The notes beneath the pieces are model-generated. The model saw only the letters and a list, made by a program, of their open reading frames with translations, was not told where the DNA came from and ran no database searches. The translations under genes and the position numbers were made by a program. A stretch of 64,000 nucleotides of DNA from Tenodera sinensis (taxonomy: Eukaryota > Arthropoda > Insecta > Mantodea > Mantidae), in NCBI GenBank assembly GCA_030765045.1, contig CM060962.1:216185031-216249030 (forward strand), given 5' to 3'. Below, in pieces: positions 1 through 14,246 of this stretch. How positions within the stretch are numbered: position 1 is the stretch's first letter; every line of letters starts with the position of its first letter.

Positions 1-1029
1 CGACTTGACAACAAGGGATCCTTTCTCTAAGAGTATATTGAGAGGAGCCTCTCTATTGTGTTTATGTCATTAGCAGCGAAAGAAAGTTGAGGGACAGTTT
101 TACAGCTTCTTGGAATGTGGTCCTTAAGGGCTGTATTGTATTTGTTTCAGGAGTTTAGCTATGACCTTTTGGTTGACACAAGCGAACCTGAGATACTGCG
201 CTGTTGTTTTTCCTCTCACACTGACGTTTTACATCCTGCTTCAAAAGTGACTTATCCCTTCCTGGTACAATAAATATTACGCGGAAGATCATTACTAATG
301 AATTACATTACTGCATAAAATAAAGCAATAATTATCATGCTTTCAGAAATATCACTAATGAATTATGTTTATTGGAGACTCAAGAAACCATTCGATGTAA
401 TACTGTAGCAACACTGGCACTGCTTGCAGTTCAACTGCCTTGTAGACAATAATTTTGAACTGCTGGTGTTTGTTTACATAGCACCAAGGAGATCCCCACT
501 CCACACGACGATTGCGCGTTCAAGGACGAAGACCTTCTCTTGAGTTAGTGACAGTAGCTGCCTTCACCTCTTACAAAGTCCACGCACAGCTCTCCGCGCA
601 AGTGGAACCACAATTATTATGTTCTGCCATAAACATCCGGTTTGCTCAAAGCGCTATCTGAGGACACAGATCTGACGATACCTATGACATAGAACATATG
701 CAATGTTAGAATAAAAAATAAACACAAAAAAACCTGAGACACTGTGATACCTGATGTTGACGACGCCGTATCTATTCTTCAGCTTCGCGGAGAAAATTCC
801 GCGACATACGAAGTTGCCAGAACCACAGTAATTGGATGAATACTTCCGTTAGTGATTGAGTGCAACTGGACCAGTGTAAGGAATTTTACTGAACGTGAAA
901 CAGGGTGAAATGTGAAACAAAGGCGCCATATAGTGACACCCGTCGCGACACTCTGAGCCTATTGCGTGATAGTCAGGTACCAGGTAGGCCCATATTTTCA
1001 TAAAAAAGTCAGCCAGGAACTTATGTGAA
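1..1029. other. No gene recognised
   Basis: AT-rich DNA with no long open frame and no motif I recognise. The stretch near 480-620 is more GC-rich but shows neither a tRNA-like head nor LTR ends. It may be old repeat sequence upstream of the SINE that follows. Confidence 0.5.
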
Positions 1030-1305
1030 AGTTACAACGGTTTGAATAAATCTTGTGTGTCTGCTGACCTGATGCTGGTCATCTTCACCTCCCACCCGAG
1101 ATCCCAAACCATCCTAAAGTCAAATGCAATGCTAGAACCAAATCCTTTTCAGTATCACAAAGCGAATATGACTAGTAACAAGAGCGAAAAGGTAACCAAC
1201 TGTCCTCCCAGCGGACGTCCATCGGACGCTACTGATTTCGATCCCCTACAGGTAGGTACCTGACGCAGTAGAGATGGCTGCCCTACCGGCCGAGCTACCG
1301 CCGCA
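1030..1305 (-). repeat. tRNA-derived SINE (family D), copy 1
   Basis: Read on the minus strand, this begins with a tRNA-like head (GGTAGCTCGGCCGGTAGGG, near 1280-1300) and continues into a body that recurs at 5845-6110. The two copies share the sequence around 'gatcccaaaccatcctaa' and 'ccaactgtcct' with clear divergence, which shows a dispersed family and not a gene. The pol III B box is degenerate (ATCGAAATC on the minus strand). No target duplication was identified. Confidence 0.6.
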
Positions 1306-1450
1306 ACTTACTCTACTGGTAAGTAGGGGAAGTATTGTATTCCACCCAAAAATTCCATGTCGAGATTTCACCGGAAATATATGTTTGGAGACCCCCTTAA
1401 TCCAAAAAAGCATTTTTAGAAAAAGGTCCGCGCGCGCGTGTGTGTGTGTG

Positions 1451-1495
<45 letters not shown>

Positions 1496-1860
1496 GTGTC
1501 AGTCTGTGTGTCAGTTTGTGTGCCAGTATGTCTCAATAAATTTTCTTGTAGGGTGAACCATTTCGGAGATATTCCTTGTTATGTGTGTGAGTTTCGGAAA
1601 ACTTGGAACTTTCGTGAAATGGATTATTGTTGTTCATTTTTTTATATGTTAAGTGTGCAAAGACAACAGAATCTCAAACATTTGACTATTGCACAAAGCC
1701 TACTGTACTCTAACATTCCCCTTGCACCTACAAGGAAATAAGCAATGTATTTGTACCAATGTTTATCTTAACTAACTTGGAGATATAGGAATAAGAGTTT
1801 GCTAGAATGGTTAGTACAAGAGTAGAGAAAGTCATGTGAGTGCAACACATCAGATTTTTT
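1306..1860 (-). repeat. HP repeat copy, internally deleted
   Basis: A member of the hairpin-ended HP family, in reverse orientation. It starts with the hairpin end (CTTACTCTACTGG TAAGTAGGGGAAG), then the conserved 'tattgtattccacccaaaa' block and a (TG)n tract at 1438-1500. It then jumps directly to 'tttcttgtagggtgaacc' and ends with the conserved GTGAGTGCAACACATCAG. About 600 bp of the middle seen in other copies is missing. There is no coding sequence. Confidence 0.75.
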
Positions 1861-1881
1861 TTCCTAATCTACTATTTAAGT

Positions 1882-2236
1882 GACCTCCGTAGCGCAGTTG
1901 GTAGCGCGCTTGCCTCTGGCGTGGAGGACCCGGGTTCGATCCCCGGTACCAGCAGGGGGATTTTATCCCCTCTGGGAGGTCTGGCACGGGGTGCACTCAG
2001 CCTCGTTAGGTCCCGCGGGACCAATTGAGGAGCTACTTGATGAAGAAGTAGCGGCCCCAGGTCTAGAAAACCGCATAACTGGCCGGGAGGGCTCGGGGCG
2101 CTGACCACGTCCCACCCTCCAGTACTGCACCTCACCAATGACGCCTGTAGTGGGCAGAGGTGGGGGACGCAGCGGCTGGGCGGTAGGCCTTGGCCCTTCG
2201 TGGGCTGTCGCGCGGGGTTTACATTTACATTTACCA
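1882..2236 (+). repeat. tRNA-derived SINE (family A), copy 1
   Basis: The head has clear pol III boxes: A box TAGCGCAGTTGG at 1890-1901 and B box GGTTCGATCCC at 1933-1943. A non-tRNA body follows, ending in 'gcctgtagtgggcagagg' and a short ATTTAC repeat. The body recurs at 33363-33706 (reversed) and 59196-59525. This is the best-preserved copy in the window. The head cannot fold as a full tRNA, so it is a retroposon and not a tRNA gene. Confidence 0.85.
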
Positions 2237-2350
2237 TTTAAGTGAACCGTCGTAGTATCCTTCCTTTGCATTGCAGCTTCAGAACTCCTTCTAAAGTTAG
2301 ATTGGCATGGTTATGTAATATCTGAAAGTATAATCGAAATATAATTTACG
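2237..2350 (+). repeat. Repeat X, copy 1, next to an (AAT)n array
   Basis: This segment ('accatttaagtgaaccgt' onward) is homologous to 6337-6450. In both places it lies just upstream of a long (AAT)n array, so it may be the 3' end of a retroposon whose tail is the trinucleotide repeat. It is non-coding. Confidence 0.55.
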
Positions 2351-2829
<479 letters not shown>

Positions 2830-3740
2830 ATTTTGATTTGTTACACAAATTAAAATCTGCTATAACAAATGCATTTGGTTTGTTTTGAAAATAACGCGCA
2901 TAAGTAGTTGATAAAGGTACCGTTTTAAAAAATTATAGAAGTAATGATATACAAAATATGTATAGGTAAATACTTTCTGTTCCGGATGTAATTATGTCGG
3001 GAGGAGTTGGATATAGTACTGACGGGAACATTAGTGGCGTAATATAATGGCAAATTAGATATATTAAGGTGTTAATTTAATAAATTAAACGATCTGTTAG
3101 TGAATATTGAAGCAATAGTACTTATCTATATTTTAATAGAACTATACACATATGCATTGGTACATAATGTGAATTATACGTTACATTCAATAATTACATT
3201 CAGTAAAACATCCTATTAAGAAATGTGCTTAACTATAGCCACCTTTCAGGTTCTCATTACAATGTTATCTATCACAATTATTGATGTTGTGTGTTGCGGA
3301 ACTCAACCGACGAACATTCTGGGATGGTATACGAACATCTTGGTATTTTGTGGGACATCTACAGTCTGTGACGGCAATCTTTAAAGTTACGTAATAATTT
3401 TTCGCTTTCCAATGAAACATCACGTGCTGTCATGCTTGCTCTTTACAATCTGTAATTCAAATGTTAGACAATAGCAGCATGTACAGGAGAGAGTTTATTC
3501 TCTGGAAAATAAAGATCCTGTAAGTAGAATGAGACTTTTTCAGTTTTTTATACTGTTATTGTCTATTATCACGAAGTACACACGCTGGTTCAATTGCCTC
3601 TCGCCTCATGTCCCGCTGAGAGGCGCCAACGCCACTGGCCTCTCTTCCGCCGTGAACTGCTGCAACTCTTTTAACGCACGAAGGGTTATCTACCTACGGT
3701 GGGGCCGTCTCTGGTGGGCCACCTGGTATATACCTGACTT
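2830..3740. other. No gene recognised
   Basis: AT-rich non-coding sequence. A short GC-richer stretch at 3595-3725 has a small open frame with no family signature, which I treat as chance or old repeat. Confidence 0.5.
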
Positions 3741-4580
3741 ATTTTTACTTTCTTTACTATCTACAGCAAGTAAGGGAAATATTGTATTTTAGCCTTAAAT
3801 TGGTCGTCCAGATTTCACCGTGAATATACGTTTTGAGGCTCCCTGAGCTTAAAAAATTAGGAACAAGTCCGTCTGAGTCTCATCCTGAACAGTATAACTC
3901 ATAAGCGAAAAGTGGGTTATAAACCAAACTTCATATTCAAGTTCAGCATCTTTCAAGGAAACGAAAGGAAAAATTTAAAGAAAATATCCTTACCGTAAGC
4001 TACCCATTGCATGGAGCATTTAAATAAATTTTGTTTTCTCAAAAATAGATTTCGATTAAAATACCGTATGTTTAAGCTATTTTCATGAGCAGTGCAATAT
4101 ATCGTTGTACATATTGAATTCTCATGACACAGTCCCTGAAATCCACATCATTGGGTGACTTGTACAATTGGTAAATCTAAAGATAGACAAAATGTTACTG
4201 CACAAAACTTGTAGTTCTCATTACAGCTCACAGTTTATGTGAAATTCACTTTTTGTGCAGCAAACCATTTCAGAAATATTCCTGCTATTGCTTTTAATTT
4301 TCAAACAGCTAATATATTCTCAAATGGGATTACGTTATTCTGTTTTGATATCAATTGGCAGCCAAACAGAACGTAATTTCAAAGGGGTCATGTAGCGACC
4401 AGCTCTTATAAGATTTGTAAGCTACTGCAGTCTCCCGTAGCCATTGTACATACGTATAAGAAAATATTTCTACAAACGTTCAACTGTGCTAACATGAGAT
4501 AGGTATAGGAATATATATTTGTAAGAATGGTTTGTGCAGGAGTTGAGACAGTTATGTGAGTGCAACACATTAGGATTTTC
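3741..4580 (-). repeat. HP repeat copy, near full length, diverged
   Basis: Reverse-oriented HP copy. It begins TTTTTACTTTCTTTACT, keeps the blocks 'gatttcaccgtgaatatac', 'ttcagcatctttcaagga' and 'catttcagaaatattcct', and ends GTGAGTGCAACACATTAGG. It has many substitutions compared with the copies near 41 kb and 52 kb, so the family has been active over a long time. It is non-coding and lacks the (CA)n tract seen elsewhere. Confidence 0.7.
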
Positions 4581-4799
4581 TATTTATTGCAATGAACCTT
4601 GAAGTCAAATACCGTAAGTGTCCTGTGTCAAAATGCCCATCTAACGCCCTTTGTAACCCCTGAAAGTTTTTCGATTAATTCTATAACACTCTGTAGATTG
4701 GAATCACCATTATTTTTATCGATGTTAAAATTTCTAAATCAACCCCACAATATATTAAGCCATCAGCCAAAATACCTCATCTTTACCTCAGTGCACACA

Positions 4800-4864
4800 A
4801 TATAAATGTGAAACAAGTTCCTGCACAAGTTACTGTGTATTTGTGTGCGCGCGTTTGTGTTGTG

Positions 4865-4948
<84 letters not shown>

Positions 4949-5260
4949 CGTAACTTAGAAACGAAAAGTTGGTTAAATACCAAATTTGATATTTAAGTTT
5001 AGTGTCCTCCAAGGATATAACGAACATTTCGAAAAAAATTTCCCTACAAGAAACTACCCTTTATACCCAAAATTGTTTTGAAGTTTTTATTTTATCATAA
5101 AGAGCTGTAACGATTTTGATTGAAATAGCATATATTTAAGATATTTTCATGTCAAATGAGATGTATGCCTTCAATTTTCTAGAAATAACCTCTGAAATCT
5201 TCTTTAAACTGAATTACGTTTTCAAATGACTATTTCTAATAGAAAACCTGTCAAAATCGC
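4800..5260 (-). repeat. Partial HP repeat with (TG)n-(GA)n tract
   Basis: A dinucleotide tract of TG (4858-4910) and GA (4911-4945) leads into HP middle sequence in reverse orientation ('gaaacgaaaagttggttaaa', then 'aacgattttgattgaaata'). Both HP ends are absent, so it is a fragment. Confidence 0.65.
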
Positions 5261-5840
5261 CCCTTGCTTGATGACAAAGTCAGCTTTTCTAGTTCTTTTA
5301 ATACGTGCTCTGAATACTATACAAGACTAACGATAAACTTGATCGAGTCCTCCATATTAAGGCCACAGCGGTAATAATGATTAAAGAAGGCAATTACTGC
5401 AGCATACATTAAATAATAACTGGTGAAATGGTTGTTGACATTTATCAAATTAACGTACAAAACACATTATTTAAATGCCAGACAGCTTAGCAAAATTAAT
5501 AATGATTATATTAATTATATTTGACGGATAAGAATACACCCTCCTAAAAATATGTTGTATTTTCTGTAAATTTTTGGGCATCATAATATACTTTGGGTCC
5601 CTTTCTTGTGGTCCTCTTAGTTTATTTTCGTATATTTCAGATATATAGACGTGCTTACCGATCAGAGAAAATGCACATTAATTGACACAAAGTTCTGTGG
5701 ATAAATCAATCCAAAAACATGTAGGTACTTATTCTCCAAAGCATTCCTAGCCTATCTTAAAAAAGATGTTATTGGTATGAATGCAGATATTTTGATTGGT
5801 AATTGAGAACAGCATAATGAACGTGTGTGGAAGCGATAAA
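5261..5840. other. No gene recognised
   Basis: AT-rich sequence with no supported open frame and no recognised repeat. Confidence 0.5.
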
Positions 5841-5844
5841 AATC

Positions 5845-6110
5845 TGAATAAACCGTGTGTGTGTCCCGAACTGATGTTCATCTTCATCTCGCGCCCTAGA
5901 TCCCAGCGCATTCTAAGTCTCATGCAATCCTTGAACCCAAATCCCTTTTAGTATCACCAAGCCAAGAGCAGCAACGACAAGCCACAAGTGGTAACCCACT
6001 GTCCTGACAGAGGAGGTCCATCGGAGAGTACCGGCTTCGATCACCTACAGGTAGCTGATGCAGCAGAACGGCCACCATACCGACTGAGCTACCGTTGCTA
6101 ACATAGCGGC
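5845..6110 (-). repeat. tRNA-derived SINE (family D), copy 2
   Basis: Minus-strand SINE homologous to 1030-1305. Its head, near 6075-6103, reads CGGTAGCTCAGTCGGTATGG, a clear tRNA-like A-box region. The B box is degraded. It carries several differences from the other copy. Confidence 0.65.
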
Positions 6111-6336
6111 TTTCACTACAATGTTCTGCCAGTAGGACTACAGAATTTTTTTAGTTTAGATTTTACAAGGGAATAATGCAGTTGTCTGAAAATTGACCGG
6201 TTATTCATTTTAAAGACAGAAGAATCTAGGAAAAATTCGCCTATGTAAAATAGTGTATAGATATTTGTATAAACTTCAGAAAGTTGTTATTTAATAACAT
6301 AATTACCCTCTTTTCAAATGTTTTTTTCCCTAATTT

Positions 6337-6731
<395 letters not shown>

Positions 6732-6822
6732 TCACAACCTACCCGGTGACTAACACTGATGTCACAACTTGGTTGTAACTGGGGGACATAGCTTTGTAAT
6801 CAGATGGTAGAGCAGAAAGACA

Positions 6823-7412
6823 CTGTTTGGCTTGAAACATATTTATTTGTTATTAGTCTTGAAACAACAGTAAAGCAGTGTTGGTTTACAATTTAGGGTT
6901 GGATAGGCTTACCCGTTACGGACAATGTCAAGTTGTGTTGATGAAGTCGGGAGGCCCAGTCCACATAGTTGACCCGTCGGGTGGCGACCGCCACCTCAGC
7001 GGCGTGGAGCACAGCACACAGCAGTTCCTGGACAAGACTCCCCCCGAGCGAGCTCTCAGAGCCCGGTTATAACGCGTCCTGTCCTCTATGGGGGTCTTGC
7101 AATTGCAATGGTGGCTTTTACCATATTTGGTATGCCAACGCCCTGGTGAACGGGATGTTCTAGAAAATTCTTAAGACACGTGACATCGCATGATGCAACC
7201 ATTCCAGCAGTTACTATGCGGAAGGGTGACATCATAGAAAAGTCCATAGGGACTACCATAGGAAGTGGTGAACCACCCATGTCCGGTCACATATATATCT
7301 TAAGATATGTGTAACAAGTTAAAGGAATTGTAAAATGTGATTTATCACAAATTTAGAAGATTAATAAAATGTTATAACTTAATATAAAATAGGTACTTCT
7401 CAATCACAGACG
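6823..7412 (-). repeat. Repeat Y, copy 1
   Basis: A 590-bp segment almost identical to 14250-14812. It retains 23 bp after 7127 that the other copy lacks. Read on the minus strand it ends with AATAAATATGTTTCAAG, which looks like a poly(A) signal, and the second copy has a poly(A) tract exactly there. So it is probably a retroposed transcript-like unit on the minus strand. The central 300 bp is GC-richer, with short open frames that match no family I know. Confidence 0.65.
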
Positions 7413-9820
7413 TGACATATCCCGCAACGTTTAGAAAGGCGACGCCTGGCGCCGGCTAAAAACAACAAGAATGTAACATGAAGTGATACTCCTATATAAT
7501 GAAAAGGGAGGGACCAAACACTGCAAACTAGCCTAATTACAAATACTATTGTGTGTATACATAGGCAACCAAGCATACTTGCGAGGTGCAAAATCAAAAG
7601 AAGATAAATATAAAACGGAAGTATTTCCTTGTATACACAGAAATAAAACAAAACCAAAAAGTGTAGCACCTGCAAAATAAAAGAGTAAGAGGGATTTACA
7701 GGGGGGAGGAGTGGATAAAACTAACAGGGAAGGAAAACAGAAGTTATATCGTTGATTCCACGTTGAAGGAGGTGAAAGTCCTTGTAAACACGCTGTGCCA
7801 GCAGTATGGAAACTGTTTCGAGTTTTGGGACACCTTTAGAACACAGTGTAGATTGCCATGCATGTCTATACCGCTGAACGCAGATCATCAGGATTATCTT
7901 TGGCACATAAACTGCTATTCAGTCACGATAAGTACACTTATTTCCTGCGCCTTCTCACTATGTCCAGAGAATGTGGTCCTTGCAGGAAATCCAGCGTTAC
8001 ACCTAGAGATTTTTAAGAATAGTTTACAGGTTTTTAAATACATGCTCAACACTCCAAGTTCAATATTCCACTTGGGAAACGCAGTGTTACAGTCCATTCA
8101 AGAGGAAGCGTAGACGACTAAGTGTGTGCGTATTGGTGAGGTGCCTCCAAAGTCCTCATTGCAGAGTGGTGTGCCTCAGACGTGTAGGCGTAGGCCGTGC
8201 GGGTGACAAAAGAACACAAAAATACAAAGGAATTAGGAAGATATACAATAAAAGGGGACACAATATTTATGTAGAATATAGGAAGGCAGAGGGAATCAAA
8301 GAATATAATGTGCGAAAGGAGGGGGGACGAAAAAGAATAAGTGGGAGTATAATACGGGAAGAAAAGGTACGTAAAGTAATATGGAAGAAGAGGAAAAAAA
8401 GGAAAGGTTTTATAGTAAAGGTGCTACAATTGAGCTTAATAAAACAATGACAATATAATGTACGTAATGAGTTAAGCCATGACATACATTAAGTGAAACA
8501 TCTAGGTAATAGAATCGAACAATAAAACCAAAATAAAATTCCATATGAAAATTGATACTTGTTGTTTGCATATTAAAAGGTATTTAATGTGAGAGAAAAA
8601 AAACATTCAGTGAAGAAAAATAAGTCACATAGGGAAGGCTTCAAACCAATCTGCTCATTACTAGTATACTTTGCAGTTTACACAGATGTTTCACCGAAAC
8701 TACAAAATATTACATAACGAAAAATCAACATGAATAAGATAGATGTATGTTGCACAAGAGTATAGTGAACTAAATTACAATTGAAACTTGTATAACAGTT
8801 TCGTTATAAAATGGAGTTTCTTCTGGTTAACATAATAGTGTTACAATCAAAATTAAACAAGGCAATGAAGAATTCTATTCCATCATTATAAGAATGTAAC
8901 TAATAAGTTTAAAACAACTACATAGCTGGAGTAAATAAGAATTTTACCAGTAATAGGAATACAGTGATGTAATCTTTTAGGATATCCAAGTGACCATAAT
9001 GTAAAACAAAAATACCAAGGAGAACTTGTGTGCGACGGAAGAGGAAAAAAACATGGCCCAATGATAGCATAAATATCTAAAAATGAAAGCATACCGCTAA
9101 ACTTAAAGGTATCGTTCTTCGCCAATAAATAGCCTGCGCAGTCCTAGTTGGCTATATGGTCAAAGAAACGTCCCTCCAAGTCAGTCAAATAATGCTTGTA
9201 TGGGCATTGTAACCTTCCCTATTTGTTATATTTATTCAGAATGAATTATGGGAGATTCGTGCATCATAGCACTCGCTATGTGATATCTAAAATATCTAAA
9301 ATTTAGAGAAGGTCTTATCGACGAACTAACAGTGAATTATGGCATCCTTAAGATTACAGACTGAATCCCTAAGGAAACTACATAATTTATCAGAACAGAC
9401 TGAACAATTTGACGAGCTTTCTAAAATACATTATGCAATGTGGTATCAAGTATAAATGAGTTACAAAGGTAAGGGGAAGCTCGTAATAACTCATCATAAG
9501 CAGCAACAGAGGTAGGGATACATGTTTGAGCTGAGTTCATCTAAAAGGTCACAATAACTAGTATCTGACAAATTCATTGGCTGTCATCACATTGAATGAT
9601 TTTTTTTAAGGAATCTTAAAATACAGTAGAAGTTGTCAGAGTCCATATAATACCTACATATTATAACAGATGCGGTACTCTTCCGCAAATTCACATATTA
9701 ATATCTCTCAACAATATCCATGGGAGCGACCCACTTATTAACGACATATAACAAAATTCATCGGCCTCTGTGCACAGGAAAAATTAACTCTCAATAGTTC
9801 CTTGAACTATAATCTCTCAA
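7413..9820. other. No confident gene
   Basis: AT-rich DNA. One 116-codon plus-strand frame (7763-8113) contains several Cys and no recognisable domain. A purine-rich 108-codon frame follows (8124-8450). Neither has a promoter, splice or homology signal that I can see, so I do not call them genes. Confidence 0.45.
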
Positions 9821-9824
9821 AATT

Positions 9825-10092
9825 ACCATTTGGTGGGGCCTCGCGGCTCACCCGCCAAGATGAAATAATCTTTGTATTTCATCAGTTATCTCTCAGGATC
9901 TTAGTCTGTCAGGACCTCGCGGTTTACCTGCCAAATATAAGAACCATTTTGTTTTATCACTTTATTATATTCAATAATAACCACATTTCATGGAATCTTG
10001 CGATATATACATGAAAGAACGCAATACTTCCCTAAATATCGCGTCACCAACTCCATTACTCGGGGGCCCTGCGGCACTCCCGTTGAAAAAGT
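9825..10092. repeat. Three GC-rich 20-mers in AT-rich DNA
   Basis: Three related GC-rich segments lie near 9834-9856 (GGGGCCTCGCGGCTCACCCG), 9913-9933 (GGACCTCGCGGTTTACCTGCC) and 10070-10091 (GGGGGCCCTGCGGCACTCCC), about 80 and 155 bp apart. They stand out strongly from their surroundings. They could be a diverged repeat or binding sites; nothing decides between these. Confidence 0.35.
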
Positions 10093-13000
10093 TGTACCTC
10101 ATAAATCTGATAATCATAAAACAACAAATAAAAAGTACTCTGACATCCCCTATGTACTAACAATATAATCACAATATTCATATCTCTCTTTACAAAACAA
10201 GAAAAAAAGTAAATATGACCCTAGTTGATGACACCTAATTTATTTTGATTACAAAATCAGTAAAGGGTGGCTAAACCACAACCAGACAAATACCAAACTC
10301 AGCTGTTGCGTTTTAGTGACTGCTTAAGTAATTATGAAAAACAAAACAAAAAAGATTATAGTACCTATTGAAAGAAAATGAAGGCGGTATCATCATGAAG
10401 GTGCGGAGCACTTCCAACAGGTAGCTCTTGACGGCATAGTCAACAGAAGAACGTTTGTTTCGCTGTTAGCAATTGAACAATGTCTCTGCAAACATAACTC
10501 AGGAAAACACAATGAGATTTCATGAAACAAAAAAATTAAACACAGACTTGCAATACTGTGTTTCAGTCGTTCAGTATTTTCTCTGATTTCATTAAGAATC
10601 AACACTAACACATGGCAGAAAGATAATTGTATAAATGTTTGTAAGTGTGAAAAAACTAAGCGATTTTATAGCAAAATATATACAAAGTAATACAATTATT
10701 AAATAATGTACTCTTCAGGGAAGAAATATAGTATAGCGATTTTATTTCAAAGTGCTCTACTTCCATTAATGAATATCCAGAAAATAATTATCGTATGCAC
10801 CTATTACTAGCAAACATGAGAGTTCAAACTGTAATATTAATGTGAAGTACCATAATAACTAACATGAATGGGGAATAAGAAAATTGTGTAAACAGTTACT
10901 CTGACTGTATAACTATGAAAGCAATATTGCCAATGAAGGACACAGCGTCTAGTAGAATTGCGAAGAAATAGTAACATAACTAATTCGCTATACCAAAATA
11001 ATTATTAATGTCAAAACAGAAAAACGTGCGTAAATATGTATCTGCAGTTATAAGGAAAAAAGGGAAAATACAATAAATACCATGAAAGTAGGAAGATGTA
11101 TATATAAAGATTTTAAGGAAGTGAACTGTGACTGGTTGAGTATTGGTTACCGTAAAATTGTATTTCGGTTAACAAGAAACTAAGTGCACAAGCAACCCGG
11201 AATAATAGAAACGCATTAGTGTTAAACCTTGGTAATCAGAACATGAAAAGTTTGTGTATTTTGGATCAGTCATATACTAGAAAGAAGTTACTTTCAAATG
11301 GTCTAAGGGGGGTAAATTATACACGTACCAAATGTTTATTACGGAAGTGCAGAAGAAAATAGTACCAAATGAATGTTTTGTTATAGACTGATCTGAAAAA
11401 TAAGTAATACCTTTTAATGTCACACGCTATCATATTATCGCATATGGAAGTGTTACGGAAATAGTGGAGGAAGACGACTCACTGAAATAACTACTCTATC
11501 ACGCTTATCTTTTGTACTTGACCTTGCAGGAATCTGCATTCGCATACTTCCGGAATGAGATAATATTGTGGTCGAGTTATACAGATTGTGTTTAGATTAC
11601 AAGGTTTATGTAAGGAAGGAATTAAATGTTCTGTTGTAAATGCACTTTTTTTTTCTTTTTAATCCAAGGTAGGATTTAATCATTTATTTTCTGTAAGTCT
11701 ATTATTTTAGAAAGAAAAAGAGGCAGGTTAATTTTGACTCAATGGTGTTTCGTGTAGTCAATTCTTGTGTAAATGTATCGTGTTCACACATAATCTTCAA
11801 AAAAGTAAATAGAAAAATCAGAATTACTAATATGGAAATAAACAGATGTGTAACATAATTCTAATGATTCCACATGTATCTAACAATTTAATATTTAGTG
11901 CACTACAAACTTTCAAATTGAAATCGAATATTGATGCATATAACTCTCGTCAGCTTATTGACTTTAACTTTCAAAATTTGTAACTCCAAAATAAATTTTT
12001 GCTGAAATCTCAACATTGTGTGACAAATTACCGCAGTCTATTAGAAATATATCTAAGAAAAATCCTAATGGAACGTTAAAATAAAATTATCTCAGTTCAC
12101 TATCAATAAACTGAATAAATATTTTGCTATTGTATATAGTACTATGTAATTATTATTAGAAAAACCAGCATACTCTTCCAGTACGCCAATAACTTAAACA
12201 ATGTAATGTGCATCTATTTAAGCTTTTAAGCATTGATTTCATAACTTTCATCGCTATTGGATTTTCACTTTATCTGAATAAATTCGTATAAGCGTGAGTA
12301 GAAAAACAGACGAACTTCGTAAATAGTTTTAGAAATAGATGTAATTCATGAAACGTACCAGTAGAATACGTGAGGTTATTAGCTGTCAGTAATACACTCT
12401 AAAAGTAAATGAAAGGAGTAGTGAACATTAGGTATCAAGAGTAGTATTAATGTAGTTAATTTGCATGATATTTCGGTATTATCCATGTGTTCAAATTTAT
12501 ATGTGTAGGTTCAAAGTGCAGAAGTGTGTACACATTAGGCGACAATAATTTATCTACTTTGGAAGCAAAATCATTCCTATTATCCTAAACTAAAAATAAA
12601 TGCAGTTATTTATCTCCTTATAAATGGAAAGCAAAGAAAACAATATTTCTTCTTCTTCGAGATTTGGTTCTTTTTATGCTAATAAGAGTATTTAAAATTA
12701 AGCACACTGATGTTTTTTTTTTTTTGTTTTTTTTTTTCAAAGAAAAGTGATAATTATAGCAATCGTAAAATACTTTTTAGTGATGTAACCTGTATTTGAT
12801 ACATAAAAGCCTAGTAATTGATATATGAACTTGCTCGTAGTTTAAAATTGTTTGAATAAATAGGATTTGACAAGTGATGTAATTACAATATGATTAAGCT
12901 GAAAACTATTCATATGTTCAGCAAGATCTGCAGTGAACTTTAATATGGAGAGGATTAAGTTAACAATGTAGGATAGTAACGCAGTATTTCTAAAGTCTCC

Positions 13001-14183
13001 TTTTGTGTTTTCGTTTTAATATGTCGTTCATTTATCATTTTCCTTTAGGTTCTTTCAATAAGTATTGAACACATTATTCTCCAAGTGGGTGAAAATAAAT
13101 TACATAGTCTTATGCACAGAAGGTTTATAGTTCGTAAAAACAATAAAACTGAATATGTGTGTTATTCTTTCTTGGTCGTTACTATAGTTGTTATTTGTGT
13201 TACCTTATAGGTTTGAATTCTATTATGTTTTGGTAATTAATTTAATGTATAGATCAGTTTTGACAATTTCTTGACCACGTAATTCACAATCATGACATGA
13301 ATCTTGTTATAGGAAATTAAATTTAATTAAAGGTTGGCTGAATGGTTGGAGTTTAACACCAAAATATGATTTAGAAATAGATAAATAGGTTTTTTTTTAA
13401 AATACTACTTACCTATGTTATTTCTAGTATTTGAAATTAAATACACTCAGAAAAATAATTTGTAATATACGGATAATGGGATACTAGAAAATCACATAAC
13501 GATTGAATTGTAAGAAAATATTCCTACGAGAAACAAAATTAATATATCTAATTGATAATTACGAAGGGGAAAGTATTTTTCGCGTTACAACAGAAAGGTC
13601 TGGTGAATTCTGTAGAGAAGTATTGTTTGCAGTTATATTTAGCCCAATGATGAACAACAGAAACAGAAAGATAAACAGTCATCGTTCTATAAAAATCAAT
13701 ACTTGTTACCAGTGATAGCAAAGAAAGCATTATTATACGCCAAATATTTGATGAGAGGATACTTAGTGAAATCTGCACAAGCCTATCAGTTTCGTAACTT
13801 TAACACAATTACATTCTTATTAAGCGTAGGTATCTCTGAGCCAAAAATATTTGTGAAACTTTATTTACTAAGCACTTATGCTACTGCAGAAAAATTAGAG
13901 CGCAAGTTTGATCGCTATGTATATAAATATTTCCTGAACAGAGTACAGTAACCTAAAAAAGTATAATTGAAATGAATTGAAAGTTCAAGACATTAAAATG
14001 TTGGATAAACAAACCCAGACTTAAAAATGTATTAGGGCGAAATAAAATAATAAATTGAGTATCTCAACAATATGAAACAACTTAATTAGTATGATCTCTC
14101 AAGCCAACAGTGATTACCCGTGTTTAGGGAATAATATTAGTTATTGTATTTTTTTTGTATTATTTTATTTTTCTTGTTTCTTT
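10093..14183. other. No gene recognised; AT-rich
   Basis: About 4 kb of AT-rich sequence with no supported open frame, SINE head or TIR pair. A small plus-strand frame at 13703-13951 has no family signature. Poly(T) runs occur near 12715-12738 and 13390. Confidence 0.5.
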
Positions 14184-14186
14184 TCC

Positions 14187-14246
<60 letters not shown>

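Noticed and set aside
1882..1955. Genuine tRNA gene
   Set aside because: A and B boxes are good but no cloverleaf or acceptor stem closes, and the same head with the same body occurs elsewhere, so it is a SINE.
7763..8113. 116-codon frame as a gene
   Set aside because: No domain, promoter or splice evidence; length is within chance for this much sequence.
13703..13951. 82-codon frame as a small protein
   Set aside because: No family signature, no promoter, and neighbouring sequence has the same composition.
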